Assembly (NCBI RefSeq): GCF_029854155.1
Contig: NZ_CP122958.1
Location: 1,164,001-1,228,000, forward strand
Direction: 5' to 3'
From: Methanonatronarchaeum sp. AMET-Sl
Lineage (GTDB): Archaea; Halobacteriota; Methanonatronarchaeia; Methanonatronarchaeales; Methanonatronarchaeaceae
Length of the DNA stretch: 64,000 bases
The notes under the pieces were generated by a model. The model searched no databases. It saw only the letters and a list, made by a program, of their open reading frames with translations, and was not told where the DNA came from. The position numbers and the translations under genes are program-made. Below are positions 10,532 to 23,788 of this stretch, piece by piece (position 1 is the stretch's first letter; each line of letters starts with the position of its first letter).

Positions 10532-10599
10532 GTGAAGTGACCTCTCCCTAAAGAGGAGAGGACTATACTGCTCTCTCTCAAACTTTCACTCTCTGTTAA
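10532..10599 (-). mobile_element. IS605-type palindromic end, solo copy 1
   Basis: Read on the minus strand this is TTAACAGAGAG...TTTGAGAGAGAGCAGTATA, then the hairpin CTCTCC-TCTTTAG-GGAGAG and a GGTCACTTCAC tail. The same arrangement recurs at 19561-19627 and, more diverged, at 41901-41955. Hairpin plus terminal ..TCA is the shape of IS200/IS605/IS1341 right ends. No transposase or tnpB frame is attached. Confidence 0.6.
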
Positions 10600-10786
10600 T
10601 CGTTTTTAGTTATTTCTTTATTTTTTGGTAATTTGTCAGTTATCCACTGCTGAAAAGATGGTTTTACTTGCTGTTACCGCTGTAATTATCTAATGTTTTA
10701 GTTTATCTATGTTTTTTTGGTTTTTTTCTAAAAAGGAAAACTATAATTGATTTAAACAAGATATATTCATTTGATTGGTGTCGGTA

Positions 10787-11358
10787 ATGGAGACGAAGAT
10801 TCCGGTTAAAGAGATAATGACGTTGGATGTTGTCACAGTTGATGTAGATGATGATGTCCAAAGTGCTGGTATTAAGATGGCGGACAAGAACATAGGTAGT
10901 GTGATTGTCGTTGATGACGGGACACCAGTGGGTATAATTACTGAAAAAGACCTTGTGCATAAAGTTTTAGCCAAAGGCTATTCTCCCGATGAATTAGTCG
11001 TTAAAGACGTTATGACTCGCCCTTTAGTTACTATTGAGAAGGAAGAGGAAATAAACACTGCGATACGGAAGATGCGGAAATTGAAGATTGAGCGATTGCC
11101 TGTGATTAGTGGGAAAGAACTTGTTGGGATTATAACTAGTAATGATATACTTTCTGTTTCACCTGAAATATTTGATATATTGAGTGAAGCCGCAGAAATT
11201 TATGGCTCCAACAAAATATATTCAGAAAATAAGGAGTGGGATACAACCGGTATATGTAATAGTTGTAATACTTTCTCAACAGAACTCGATTTAGTAGAGG
11301 GCGAATTGATTTGTGAACAGTGTCGGGATGAAGTTGAAGCCGGAGGCTATGGAGTATA

Positions 11359-11359
<1 letters not shown>
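10787..11359 (+). CDS. Two-CBS-domain protein with C-terminal zinc ribbon
   Basis: A protein of about 190 aa with a Bateman module of two CBS motifs (IMTLDVVTVDVDDDVQSAGIKM and VMTRPLVTIEKEEEINTAIRKM), then a linker and a CNSC...CEQC zinc ribbon. CBS pairs usually bind adenine nucleotides or related ligands and control an attached domain or partner. ATG 10787, with GGTG upstream, is preferred over TTG 10775. It opens an eight-gene operon: its TAA overlaps the next ATG by one base. Its codons favour G/T-ending triplets, unlike the later genes of the same operon. Confidence 0.85.
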
Positions 11360-13123
<1,764 letters not shown>

Positions 13124-13127
<4 letters not shown>

Positions 13128-14002
13128 ACCTAATAGACCTTGTTTCAGCTCCAGTACACGCAGTAAGACCAGAAGAGACATTGTCACATGCAAAAAACAT
13201 AATGATCAAAAAAGGAGTCAGTCGGCTAGTAGTTGTAAACGAAAACGAAAAACCAACCGGAATGCTAACAAAAACAGACATAAGCAAGGGATTAAGACAA
13301 GATGAACCTAAATGGAGAAGACGGCCAATAGACCAAATACAAGTAAAAAACTTCATGACCACCAATGTAATAACCTCAACCCCAAACAAATCCATAAAAG
13401 AAATCGCTGAAATAATGGTGGAAAACAACATAAGCGGTATCCCAATAATAGAAGAATCTGAAGAAAAAACAGAAAACAGAGAACTAATCGGTATTATAAC
13501 CAAAAAAGACCTAATCGACTATTACGCAAACTCTGAAATCGATTCAAAAATATCCGAGATATACACACCAGACGTACTCACAATACATCGACACCATACC
13601 CTAAATAAAGCAGCTGAGGTAATGGAGTCAGAGCGGGTTAAAAGACTGGTTGTGGTTGAAGAAAACAAACGGCCCACAGGGATAATAACAATCAGCGACC
13701 TTACATTCGCAAACCAAAACCACCCTAGAAACGATGGTCTAGCAGGTAAAGAACTAAAGATGGCTCGAAAAGCATCAAAAGGTGGAGAAAAGAAATTAAG
13801 ATCTATTTTAAAAGACATGTGGGTTGCTGAAGATGTTATGTCCAGCCCCCTAATAACAATAGAGCCTGAACAAAAAGCCATTGAAGCTGCTAGAGTTATG
13901 TCTGAAAAAGAAATAAGCGGCATTCCTGTCGTTAAAAATGAAGAATTATTAGGAATAATCACGAAAACCGACATCGTGGAAGACATAGGAGGTCAAAAAT
14001 GA
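13124..14002 (+). CDS. Four-CBS-domain protein
   Basis: A 292-aa protein, again four CBS motifs (APVHAVRPEETLSHAKNIM, NVITSTPNKSIKEIAEIM, DVLTIHRHHTLNKAAEVM, PLITIEPEQKAIEAARVM). A Lys/Gly-rich loop (about residues 205-232) separates motifs 3 and 4. It overlaps both neighbours by the 4-base ATGA arrangement. Sequence identity to the adjacent CBS proteins looks low outside the motif cores, so this is an old family expansion and not a recent duplication. Confidence 0.85.
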
Positions 14003-14793
14003 CTAAAAAAATTAAAGACCTAATGAAAAAACCCGTTTCAATAGACAAAAACCAGCCATTGTCAGTAGCAATGGACAAAATGGATAAACATGGATTATAC
14101 CAAATACCAGTCACCAACAACGGAATATACCACGGATCCCTAACATATAGAGACATAGCAAGAGAACTTGGTTCTGGAAGCAAATCAGAGAAACCAGCAT
14201 CAAACCTTAAAGTCTCAACTGCATACCAAAAAACCAGCGCAACAGCCAGGGAAAACGACAGCCTAATCGAAACATTCTGTGCATTCGCATCAAGCAAAAT
14301 ATACACACTCTCCATCGTCAACGACAACAAAGTAACCGGAATAATAAGATCACAAGACCTCCTTAAAAATGTAGACACCCAGAAAACACTAAAAGAAACA
14401 AAAATCACCTCCAAAAACTATGAAATCCTAAAACCCGATGACCGAGTTGTACACGCAAGAAGAAAAATAATAGACAACAACTACAGTTGCCTACCAATCC
14501 TAGAACAAGATGAAGTAGCCGGATTAATAACACCAAAAGAAATCGCCATAGGCCTAAAAAAATTTAGAAAACTCGTTCCAGACAAAAAACAAGACTACAG
14601 AATAAGAAACCTACTAGTAAAAGACATAATGCAAGTAAACCCAACCAAAATCAATCCAAACAAAACAATCGAACAAATATCACAAAAAATGAATGAAAAC
14701 GACGTAAGAGAAGCCGTAGTTCTAGAAGAACAACTTGAAGGAATAATAAACCACCTAGATATAATCAAATATTGGTGTGGTGATGAAAGATAA
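13999..14793 (+). CDS. Four-CBS-domain protein
   Basis: A 264-aa protein with four CBS motifs, the second and fourth diverged (SATARENDSLIETFCAFA and PTKINPNKTIEQISQKM). The final CBS ends at LEGIINHLDIIKYW, immediately before the RNA ligase start, whose first codons overlap the end of this gene. Codon choice is now strongly A/C-rich (aac, cta, ata), in contrast to the first CBS gene of the operon. Confidence 0.84.
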   Translation: MTKKIKDLMKKPVSIDKNQPLSVAMDKMDKHGLYQIPVTNNGIYHGSLTYRDIARELGSGSKSEKPASNLKVSTAYQKTSATARENDSLIETFCAFASSKIYTLSIVNDNKVTGIIRSQDLLKNVDTQKTLKETKITSKNYEILKPDDRVVHARRKIIDNNYSCLPILEQDEVAGLITPKEIAIGLKKFRKLVPDKKQDYRIRNLLVKDIMQVNPTKINPNKTIEQISQKMNENDVREAVVLEEQLEGIINHLDIIKYWCGDER

Positions 14794-15904
14794 CCTAACC
14801 AAAATAACAAAAAACAACCTAAAAATAACAGAAGAAAAAATCAAGAAAGGCCTTGAAAAACAAATAATAATCAAAGAAAAAAACCACTACCGGTTCAACA
14901 AAACCTGGAGCGGAATAGAACGAGGAACCTCAATATTCAGTGACGGCAGTGTGATACATGGTTTCCCCAAAATAAGGAGAGCCATGTTACTCAACCCAAC
15001 AATAAAAAAACACTTCCCAAACGAAGTGATCATAGAAGAAAAAATGAATGGCTATAACGTGAGGGCTGCGATAACCGGCAATGAAATCGTAGGCTTAACA
15101 CGTAGCGGACTTATATGTCCATATACCACAGCTAAAATTAAAGAAAAAATAGGGCCCGAGATATTTGAAGAAAACCCTGAACTAGTTCTATGTGGCGAGA
15201 TGATCGGGCCCGACAATCCATACGTACCAAAAGACATCTACGACGTAGAGTCAGTAGACTTCGTTATCTTCGATATAATGAAAAAACAGAGTGGTAGTTT
15301 TCTTGACCTCAAACAAAGAAATAAATTGATTGATAAATATCAATTAAAAAACGTACGTAGTTTTGGAAAACACAAATCAAGTAAAGCACATAAAAAAGGA
15401 TTTGAAATAATAAAAAAACTATCAAATGAAGGACGTGAAGGAATATTATTCAAAGACCCTGAACACAAAATACCTCCAATTAAATATACAACATCAATCA
15501 GTAATTGTAGTGACCTAAAGTTTGCATATAGGTATTATAACGATTATGGAAGTGATTTTGTACATTCAAGAGTTGTTAGAGAAGGTTTCCAGTCCTATGA
15601 GTGGGGTGAAAACGAACAACAACTTGAAGAAAGAGCCAAGAGACTAGGACACTCAATACTAAACTCAATAAAAAAAACAATTCAAGAAAAAAACAATGGA
15701 AAAAAAATAACAGAAGACATTTCAATAAAAATAAAAAAACTAAGAACCGCTGAAAAATTCAAAAAACACCTAGAAAAACAAGGGGTTGAGTTTGAAGTTA
15801 AAGATATCGAAGAACTAAAAGATGGATACAGAGTACAGATTTCAAAAGTAATGCGACCAACAAATGACAAAACAAAATCCCTACTAAAAGGAGACCTCTG
15901 GTAA
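14783..15904 (+). CDS. ATP-dependent RNA ligase, archaeal Rnl3 type
   Basis: A 373-aa nucleotidyltransferase of the Rnl3 (Pab1020/MthRnl) family, which joins or circularises RNA 5'-phosphate and 3'-OH ends. Motif I is EEKMNG with K87 as the predicted adenylated lysine; NVRA follows; ELVLCGEMIG fits motif III, VDFVIFDI IIIa, EGILFKDP motif IV, and PIKYTTS motif V. The C-terminal region (about 230-373) is the dimerisation/all-helical part of the family. Start ATG 14783 is preferred over GTG 14777. It overlaps the last CBS gene by 11 bases, which ties ligase production to the CBS proteins. Confidence 0.9.
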   Translation: MKDNLTKITKNNLKITEEKIKKGLEKQIIIKEKNHYRFNKTWSGIERGTSIFSDGSVIHGFPKIRRAMLLNPTIKKHFPNEVIIEEKMNGYNVRAAITGNEIVGLTRSGLICPYTTAKIKEKIGPEIFEENPELVLCGEMIGPDNPYVPKDIYDVESVDFVIFDIMKKQSGSFLDLKQRNKLIDKYQLKNVRSFGKHKSSKAHKKGFEIIKKLSNEGREGILFKDPEHKIPPIKYTTSISNCSDLKFAYRYYNDYGSDFVHSRVVREGFQSYEWGENEQQLEERAKRLGHSILNSIKKTIQEKNNGKKITEDISIKIKKLRTAEKFKKHLEKQGVEFEVKDIEELKDGYRVQISKVMRPTNDKTKSLLKGDLW

Positions 15905-15935
15905 AAACACCAAACAATATTTGGAGCGCAATAAA

Positions 15936-17333
15936 TTGAAAGATAAATACAAAAAACTAATCAATCAAGCAAAACACTGCACAACCCCCATACGGACTGC
16001 AGAAAACGCATTAATAATATCACATATAGATGCAGATGGATTAACATCAGCAGCAATAGCCTCAAAAGCATTAAGTCGAGAAGGAATAAAACACAAAATC
16101 GAGTTCGTAAAAAGCCTTGAACCAAAAAAAATCAAAGAACTTGAAAAACAAAAACATGATTTAATATTTTTTACAGACCTAGGGTCAGGCCTTTCTCCAG
16201 AACTTAAAAAAATAGAGCCAGAAATAGTAATCTGCGATCACCACATACCTCAACACGCCCCAATAGAAGAAATATGGGAACTAAATCCACATCACGTAGG
16301 CATAGACGGTTCAACCGAACTATCCGGAGCCTCAACAACACTAACACTAGCCAAAGCATTAAACCAAAAAAACCAAGAACTATCAGACCTAGCGATTGTA
16401 GGAAGCGTTGGAGACATCCAAGACTCAACCGGAAAACTCATCGGTCCAAACAGAGAAATACTCAAACAAGCCCAAAAAAACAACATAATAAAAATAAAAA
16501 AAGACATACGGCTTTTTGGAAAACAAACAAGACCAATCCACAAACTACTTGAATACTCAAGCGATCCATACATCCCAACCATAACAGGGAAAGAAGAAAA
16601 CTGTATCAAACTAATAAAAAACCAAGGAATACCACTAAAAGAAAACAACAAATGGAGAAGATGGATAGACCTCACTCAAAACGAAAAAAAAGCCATTGTT
16701 TCAAGCCTAATCAACAAAGCACTCGAAAAAGGTGTTTCAGAAAAAACAATAAACAGGCTTATTGGCGAAGTATACATACTAGAAAAAGAAGAACCTGGAA
16801 CAGAACTACGAGACGCCAGCGAGTTTTCAACACTACTTAACGCAACAGCCAGATACAACCACTCAAAAACAGGCCTCCAACTATGCCTAGGAAAACGAAA
16901 CGAAGTATACAAAAAAGCAAAAAAACTACTTCAAAACCACCGTAAAAACCTAGTAGACGGCATAAAATACATCGAACAAAAAAGCACTAAAAAAATGGAT
17001 AATATCCAATACATAGATTGTGAAAACAAAATAAGAGACACAATCGTCGGAATAGTCGCCGGCATGGCACTAGGCTCAAACAAAATCGATAGAAACCTAC
17101 CAATAATTGCTTTAGCCGACAAAGGCCAAGACAAAAAAATATCCGCAAGAACAACACAAAAAATGATAAACAAAGGAATAAACCTTGGAAAAGCAATGAA
17201 CCAAGCCTCAGAAACCGTAGAAGGAAATGGAGGCGGCCACGACATAGCAGCAGGAGCAACAATCCCTAAAACCAAAACAAAACAATTTCTAAATGAACTA
17301 AATATTATAATAACCAACCAAATTAATAACTAA
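15936..17333 (+). CDS. RecJ/GAN-like DHH-DHHA1 phosphoesterase
   Basis: A 465-aa protein of the archaeal RecJ-like family. The DHH domain shows SHIDADG (residues 29-35), FFTDLGSG, the signature VICDHHIP and VGSVGDIQD; the C-terminal DHHA1 domain ends with NGGGHDIAAGA. All metal ligands are present, so an active nuclease or phosphodiesterase is expected; archaeal relatives include GINS-associated nuclease (GAN) and 3'-5' exonucleases on RNA or DNA. TTG 15936 is preferred because GGAGCG lies 8 bases before it; TTG 15921 is an alternative. It follows the ligase by 31 bases. Confidence 0.9.
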   Translation: MKDKYKKLINQAKHCTTPIRTAENALIISHIDADGLTSAAIASKALSREGIKHKIEFVKSLEPKKIKELEKQKHDLIFFTDLGSGLSPELKKIEPEIVICDHHIPQHAPIEEIWELNPHHVGIDGSTELSGASTTLTLAKALNQKNQELSDLAIVGSVGDIQDSTGKLIGPNREILKQAQKNNIIKIKKDIRLFGKQTRPIHKLLEYSSDPYIPTITGKEENCIKLIKNQGIPLKENNKWRRWIDLTQNEKKAIVSSLINKALEKGVSEKTINRLIGEVYILEKEEPGTELRDASEFSTLLNATARYNHSKTGLQLCLGKRNEVYKKAKKLLQNHRKNLVDGIKYIEQKSTKKMDNIQYIDCENKIRDTIVGIVAGMALGSNKIDRNLPIIALADKGQDKKISARTTQKMINKGINLGKAMNQASETVEGNGGGHDIAAGATIPKTKTKQFLNELNIIITNQINN

Positions 17334-17351
17334 AAAAAAGGGAGACCGAAA

Positions 17352-18605
<1,254 letters not shown>

Positions 18606-18739
18606 CCTACTCCTCTCCCTAAAGAAGAAAGATTTAAAGCCTAAAGCAAGATAAAAAAAACCCAGTAAAACCAGAAATCCAAAAACATTCCAAAAAACAA
18701 ACCCCTAGACGACTATCTCTATAGTTTCATAAATCTATC

Positions 18740-19181
18740 GCCGAAAATATTTATCCTAAAGCAGGGCTAAGACCCTCTTCGTTCACGGAGGGGACTGCAG
18801 CCCGATAGTGAAAGTTAAGTAGTCTGAAATTAAATATTTGTTTGGCAGTTGGTTGGGAGTCTGCCTTTTAAACAAAAAGCAATCCCATAGTGTTTCAAGG
18901 GATACATACCTTGAGACCGACATCGAAAAGATGTTAGGTAAGCCCAATCCAGAACATTTGTGTTCTGAGAAAGGGTCTAGTGGTAGTGTGGAGCTACCAG
19001 AGATGAATAAGGGAACCACAACGAGTTAATATACAGGCGTTTGCCTTAATCCAAACTTCTCTCAAAGTTAAGTTTCCATGTTGATTAGGTGTATGAGACA
19101 AGCCTGATGTTATAGCAAACTCCCTGCTGGGATAAGGTCGCATGGAAGCCTCTCCTCTTTAGGGAAAGGTCACTTCACTTA
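18740..19181 (+). ncRNA. Multi-hairpin RNA-like region ending in an IS605-type palindrome
   Basis: A 440-base non-coding stretch with many hairpins: CCCTC/GAGGG, GGCAG/CTGCC, TCAAGG/CCTTGA, ACATC/GATGT, CAGAACA/TGTTCTG and TGGTAG/CTACCA. AGCAGGG (18760-18766) can pair with CCCTGCT (19122-19128) around them. A TATA-like ATATTTAT lies at about 18746-18753. The right end (about 19151-19180) is the inverse of the palindrome at 10532, in the orientation of an IS605 right end, so this may be an omega-RNA-like relic. The first 60 bases recall an SRP Alu domain, but the SRP S-domain signature is absent. A 63-codon frame (18838-19029) overlaps it. Confidence 0.4.
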
Positions 19182-19191
19182 CTGTAGAAAT

Positions 19192-19381
<190 letters not shown>

Positions 19382-19560
19382 GGGAGAGACCACATACCTC
19401 TCCCATCTCTTAACCTTATAATAAAAAACTAAAAAACTTTTTTTAGATAAAAAAACTCAACTGATCAATTATATCTTATAGATTAAAACCAAATGATGAG
19501 TTCAATTATCACAATTTTTTTAATCAATTTTTCTTCACAATTAATGTTGAAAGGTTTAAC

Positions 19561-19627
19561 GTGATATCCTCCTCTTTCTAAAGAGGAGAGGCCTATACTG
19601 CTCTCTCAAACTCTCACTCTCTGTTAA
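19561..19627 (-). mobile_element. IS605-type palindromic end, solo copy 2
   Basis: Nearly the same 67-base unit as at 10532-10599: on the minus strand TTAACAGAGAGTGAGAG, GAGAGAGCAGTATA, hairpin CCTCTCC-TCTTTAGAAA-GAGGAGG and the end GATATCAC. Identity over about 60 bases between two intergenic loci shows a dispersed repeat family. No transposase frame is attached. Confidence 0.65.
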
Positions 19628-19698
19628 AACAGCTAACAGGTTTAATTGGTTTTTATTATAGTCTATCTAGAAGATTTGGTTATCGTAGTGGGTAGGTT

Positions 19699-20406
19699 TT
19701 ATTCTCGGCGATATGGACATTCAGTTCTAGGACAGCCTTTACATGAGAAGATGTTTTCTATATCGATTATTTCTTTGCCAATTCCAAGGACGAATGAAAG
19801 TGATTTTTGTGGTGATATAGCGTTTGTTTCTTTTAATTCAACACCGATTTTATCTGCGTTAATATTATTGAATATAAATTCTTGGTTTTCAATTCCCCAA
19901 TTTATTCTGCCACTTCCAGGTGGGACGACACGTGTGGTATTAAAACTATTTTTATTAGCTTTTTCTTTAATCTCCAACGCTACTTTGCGAAGTGCATTGT
20001 CTAAAGCTATGTTTTCCAAAGCATCGCATACAAGCAGTTCTAAACTCATTCTTTCTTTGCCTGAATCTACGTCTAACCGAATAGGGTTTTGATATATCTC
20101 TTTACCAATAGTAACTGCTCCAACAGCAAGGTATTCAGAGTCTAATAGGCCAGTTGGTGGGGAGTAGTTTTCAATACCACTATTTTTCTTTAAAATTATT
20201 TTTTGAGTGGAACGAGGTTTTGTATATGAGAGAACCTTGTCCTTATTGTCGTAAATTATTTCTCGAACCTTCTCTCTGGTTTCATCGTTCTGCGCCCATT
20301 TCGTAAATGGTGGACCCATAACTACTTCATCAACATCGATTTCTATATCAATCTCACTATAAATTTCATCCAAACTAAAATCTAGAGACAACCTACAACA
20401 CCACAT
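19699..20406 (-). CDS. B12-dependent methionine synthase activation-domain-like protein
   Basis: A 235-aa stand-alone protein like the AdoMet-binding reactivation domain of cobalamin-dependent methionine synthase. Evidence is the pattern RVVPPGSGRINWGIENQ, then GVELKETNAISPQKSLSFVLGIG (family: TES.AM.PSKSVS..IG) and the C-terminal cysteine cluster FSCKGCPRTECPYR. Such stand-alone proteins are thought to support reductive reactivation of corrinoid methyltransferases. Here it could serve the corrinoid protein at 6104 or a methionine-forming enzyme; that is inference. It is monocistronic. Confidence 0.72.
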   Translation of the reverse strand: MWCCRLSLDFSLDEIYSEIDIEIDVDEVVMGPPFTKWAQNDETREKVREIIYDNKDKVLSYTKPRSTQKIILKKNSGIENYSPPTGLLDSEYLAVGAVTIGKEIYQNPIRLDVDSGKERMSLELLVCDALENIALDNALRKVALEIKEKANKNSFNTTRVVPPGSGRINWGIENQEFIFNNINADKIGVELKETNAISPQKSLSFVLGIGKEIIDIENIFSCKGCPRTECPYRRE

Positions 20407-20599
20407 TATTAATTGGAAAAAATAAGTGATATAATCTACCCAAAAAATTAACCAATCGATCTTTAGTCCAACTTTATCAGAATTTTAGATATCTATTGTT
20501 TTTAGGTCAGAATTTGTTATAGAGTATTACTATCTTTTTTTAGTGTATGTTCGAGTAAAAATAAAACACTCAGAGGATTAATTTGTATTTGGTGGTTTT

Positions 20600-21247
20600 T
20601 TGAATAATGAAACTGTTTTTTTAAATGATGTTTCAAATAGAATTGGTGAAGAAACTCCTTCCTCTGACATATATATTAAAAAACCTGACACTTTAATCGA
20701 CACTGGCATGGATGGCGATCTAATTTATAACTTGCTTATGGAAATGGGGTTGGAGGATGAAATAAATTATATTATATTGACTCACTGTCATTATGATCAT
20801 TCAGGGGGGGCAAAAAAACTTCGAGAGTTAACTGATGCTAAAATAGCTATTCATAGAAATGGATATAGTTCTTTAAGTGAGGGTGATGGTTTAAAAACTG
20901 CATCATCTTTGTTCGGAACAAAACTCGATTCATTTGAACCGGATATATCGTTAAATGAAGATGACGTAATTAGTGGGTTAAAAGTTATACACACACCTGG
21001 CCATACAGATGATAGTATATGTCTATATGACACGGAAACTAAAGAGTTGTTCACTGGAGACACAGTATTTTCAAATGGACGGCCTGGACGTTCAGACCTA
21101 AAAACAGGGAACACAAAACAATTAATCCAGTCATTGGAAAAAATACAGAAACTAGATATAAAAAAGATTTACACTGGACATGGCGGACCTGGAAAACCAG
21201 AAGCAATTGAAAAGGCGATTAAATACTTAAAAACAGCTTATATCTAA
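20600..21247 (+). CDS. Metallo-beta-lactamase fold hydrolase, glyoxalase II-like
   Basis: A 215-aa MBL-fold hydrolase. Metal ligands are the HCHYDHSGG motif (HxHxDH), the later HTPGHTDDSICLYD histidine, the aspartate in LFTGDTVFS and the terminal histidine in IYTGHGGPG. The fold matches glyoxalase II-like thioester or phosphodiester hydrolases; substrate unknown. It starts with TTG 20600. The GIY-YIG gene follows after 9 bases, so the two are probably co-transcribed. Confidence 0.9.
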   Translation: MNNETVFLNDVSNRIGEETPSSDIYIKKPDTLIDTGMDGDLIYNLLMEMGLEDEINYIILTHCHYDHSGGAKKLRELTDAKIAIHRNGYSSLSEGDGLKTASSLFGTKLDSFEPDISLNEDDVISGLKVIHTPGHTDDSICLYDTETKELFTGDTVFSNGRPGRSDLKTGNTKQLIQSLEKIQKLDIKKIYTGHGGPGKPEAIEKAIKYLKTAYI

Positions 21248-21256
21248 AACATTAAG

Positions 21257-21715
21257 ATGAGAACCAATGAACTAGACAAAAAGGGAGTTTACAATTTAAT
21301 ATTGAGAGTTGAGGACAAAGAAATTAAGGTAGGAGCACTTGGAGAGAAAAAATTTAATGGCATATACATTTATGTTGGCTCAGCGTTAGGTCCTGGAGGT
21401 CTTAAAAGAATAAAAAGACATATAGAAGTTGGTTTAGGTAAAAGAGATGTGGAGCGATGGCATATTGATTACCTACTTAAGGAGGCAGAGTTAATAGGGT
21501 ATGTTTATTCGCATACAAATCGAGAGGTTGAATGCGATATAGCTAGAGAACTAAACCAGAACGATAAAACCATAGATTTTGGATGTAGCGACTGTAAATG
21601 CGAAAGCCATTTATTCAGAATTAAAAAACTCCATAATGGATTAAATAAAATAAAAAAAGCATACATAAATAATAGCCTTCAACCAAAAATCAAATTACTG
21701 GATGATGAGATATAG
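21257..21715 (+). CDS. GIY-YIG nuclease family protein (DUF123)
   Basis: A 152-aa protein of the archaeal DUF123 group of GIY-YIG proteins: [10 protein letters not shown] at the start, [21 protein letters not shown] carrying the GIY/YVG strands and catalytic-like Arg, then RWHIDYLL and a C-terminal [14 protein letters not shown] cysteine patch. Members occur alone or fused to endonuclease III in archaea, suggesting a repair role. It overlaps the next gene's region closely. Confidence 0.86.
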   Translation: MRTNELDKKGVYNLILRVEDKEIKVGALGEKKFNGIYIYVGSALGPGGLKRIKRHIEVGLGKRDVERWHIDYLLKEAELIGYVYSHTNREVECDIARELNQNDKTIDFGCSDCKCESHLFRIKKLHNGLNKIKKAYINNSLQPKIKLLDDEI

Positions 21716-21716
21716 C

Positions 21717-22559
21717 ATGAATAAAAAAATTGAGGAAGTAAGTAAACGGAAAAAAGAAAAAAACAAAGTAAAGGATTACATGACAACCGATGTTGTAATC
21801 GTTGAACCCGAAGACACAGTTAATGAAATAGTTGAAATGATTAATCAAACCGGACACGATGGATTTCCAGTAGTTGAAAGAGGAGAGGTAAAAGGATATA
21901 TCTGTGCAAAACACCTCCTCCTGAAAGAAAAAACCGAGCCAGCATACAAACTAATGTCAGAAGATGTGACGCTAGCTTACAAAGAAATGGACGTTGAAGA
22001 TGCCGCAAGACTAATGTTCAGAGAGGGAGTCTCAAAACTACCAGTAGTCCGTGAAACAGGCAGAATGATTGGAATCATTTCAAATACAGATGTAATAAGA
22101 TCACAGATAGAGAGAGCAGATTCAGACAAGATATACAACCTCAAAAAAACACTTGAAGACATACATGGATTAGATGTCAAAATAACGAAAGGATACGTAG
22201 AAATCGATGAATTAATACCAACACAACGAATGATACACAACGATGAACTGAAAGGCAGGATGTACGAAATGAGAAAAGGACTGGCAGAACCAATAATAGT
22301 GGTTGAGAAACCAAGAAAAACAATACTAGTAGATGGTCATCATCGAGCAGTAGCATCAAAAAAACTTGGAATAAAAGAAATAGAAGCACATAAACTAAAA
22401 ATAGACACTGACAAAGAAATCGGTCTGGAAAAAATACCTACAAGTAGTGGAATAAAAACATTAAGCCAAATAGAAATAATCGACTACCCACCACACCCCT
22501 TAGTAAAACTCACAAAGATGTATGGCGAGAAAAAAAATAAAAACAACGATCTAAAATGA
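21717..22559 (+). CDS. CBS-pair protein with ParB/sulfiredoxin-like domain
   Basis: A 280-aa protein: two CBS motifs (about residues 15-130) followed by a ParB-like nuclease/Srx fold ([21 protein letters not shown], then [27 protein letters not shown]). The GHHR motif is the ParB Box II signature, which binds or hydrolyses nucleotides in the superfamily. CBS-ParB proteins are a known archaeal architecture without an assigned function. ATG 21717 lies just past the GIY-YIG stop; ATG 21702 would overlap it. Its stop overlaps hisE by 4 bases. Confidence 0.85.
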   Translation: MNKKIEEVSKRKKEKNKVKDYMTTDVVIVEPEDTVNEIVEMINQTGHDGFPVVERGEVKGYICAKHLLLKEKTEPAYKLMSEDVTLAYKEMDVEDAARLMFREGVSKLPVVRETGRMIGIISNTDVIRSQIERADSDKIYNLKKTLEDIHGLDVKITKGYVEIDELIPTQRMIHNDELKGRMYEMRKGLAEPIIVVEKPRKTILVDGHHRAVASKKLGIKEIEAHKLKIDTDKEIGLEKIPTSSGIKTLSQIEIIDYPPHPLVKLTKMYGEKKNKNNDLK

Positions 22560-22849
22560 ATCTAGAAATCCTACAAGAAATAAAAAACGTAATTGAGGAC
22601 CGTAAAAAAAACCCGAAAAAAGACTCCTACGTAAACCAACTTCTAAAAAACGAAGACAAGATACTTGAAAAAATTGGAGAAGAATCAACTGAATTAATAA
22701 TATCAACAAAAAACATCAACCAAAAAAACGGGAAACAAGAATTTATACATGAAGCCGCAGACCTAATATTCCACACCATATTACTATGCCAATCCCAAAA
22801 CATCGACTTCAATGAAGTATTAAAAGAACTAGAAAAAAGAAGAAGATAA
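22556..22849 (+). CDS. hisE: Phosphoribosyl-ATP pyrophosphatase
   Basis: HisE removes pyrophosphate from phosphoribosyl-ATP, the second step of histidine synthesis. The 97-aa all-alpha MazG-like protein shows [21 protein letters not shown] and [16 protein letters not shown], with the metal-binding EExxE and D residues. It is translationally coupled (ATGA) to the CBS-ParB gene. No other his gene lies in the window. Confidence 0.93.
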   Translation: MNLEILQEIKNVIEDRKKNPKKDSYVNQLLKNEDKILEKIGEESTELIISTKNINQKNGKQEFIHEAADLIFHTILLCQSQNIDFNEVLKELEKRRR

Positions 22850-22903
22850 AGTATCTCTAGACAATGTCTTAAAAACTCAATTCCTTCTTTTTGTCTATAG
22901 AGT

Positions 22904-23788
22904 TTAAGAGAAGTTAAAGGGAACCAATCTCCTTAAGATATCTCTCATTGTTATTATACCTGTAGGTTCATCGTCTTCTACTACCAAAAGACGACTGATA
23001 TCGTGTTCATCCAGCTTAACCATAGCGTCATCCAAAAAGCTTTCTCCTGAAATAGATATAATATCCTTGGTCATAACTTCATTTACCTTAACTTCAACTC
23101 TTCCTTCACCAAAAGCTTTTGCTATATCGGTTAAAGTAACCATTCCAACTATCTCAGAGCCTTTAGTTACTGGAGCGCCTTTAATATTATTTTCATACAT
23201 CTTTGCAGTTGCTTTCTGAACCGATTCATCAAAATCTAAAGTAATTAAGTTATTTGAAGAAATCTCCCTAACAGGTATACGTGGGATGGAATGTATCTCT
23301 TTAATCTTAATTATAAGTTTATTATCTAAATCATCCCTGCCAGCGACCTCACCACGAATCAACATCTTATTAACTGGAGTAGGCCCAATCTGAATCTCTT
23401 CACCACCCTCAAAAGACTTAATATCTCCAAGAATACGTATTGTAGCCTTACATTGATCAGGTTGTGGTAACGTGGTTAAATCAATCTCAGTTGCTGTGGC
23501 TCCCTCAATCTTATCTCCACCAAGAAAAATCTGTACAGGCTCACCTTCGTCAAAACTCTCATAATCAAGAGCTTTATAAGCCCCAGAAGTAGGTTTATAC
23601 CCACCTTTAGGGCCAGGAACACCCTCAATTAACTCCAATGCCTTAAGAGACTGCATTTGGTTTCTAATAGTACCTGGATTCCTATTAATAGCAGAAGCAA
23701 CCTTCTCCCCTTTCACAGCAGACTTTTCCTTTTGATATAGATTTATCAAGGCATTTAGAATTTCACATTGAGTCGGAGTTAATTCCAT
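22904..23788 (-). CDS. HTH-CBS transcriptional regulator
   Basis: A 294-aa protein: an N-terminal winged helix ([58 protein letters not shown]), a middle beta-rich region (about 75-165), and two C-terminal CBS motifs ([19 protein letters not shown] and [18 protein letters not shown]). This is a widespread archaeal regulator type in which CBS ligand binding presumably controls DNA binding. ATG 23788 is preferred over 23803. It is divergent from fdhD, with about 180 bases between, so fdhD is a possible target. Confidence 0.88.
   Translation of the reverse strand: MELTPTQCEILNALINLYQKEKSAVKGEKVASAINRNPGTIRNQMQSLKALELIEGVPGPKGGYKPTSGAYKALDYESFDEGEPVQIFLGGDKIEGATATEIDLTTLPQPDQCKATIRILGDIKSFEGGEEIQIGPTPVNKMLIRGEVAGRDDLDNKLIIKIKEIHSIPRIPVREISSNNLITLDFDESVQKATAKMYENNIKGAPVTKGSEIVGMVTLTDIAKAFGEGRVEVKVNEVMTKDIISISGESFLDDAMVKLDEHDISRLLVVEDDEPTGIITMRDILRRLVPFNFS

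Noticed and set aside
18838..19029. A 63-codon frame that might be a TnpB C-terminal fragment
   Set aside because: Its end (SEKGSSGSVELPE) has the style of TnpB tails, but there is no zinc finger or catalytic motif and it overlaps strong hairpins, so it is treated as part of the RNA-like region.
18760..19128. SRP (7S) RNA
   Set aside because: The first 60 bases and the terminal helix look SRP-like, but the helix-8 signature (GGAAGG..AGCAGC) is absent and the long helix 5 cannot be drawn.
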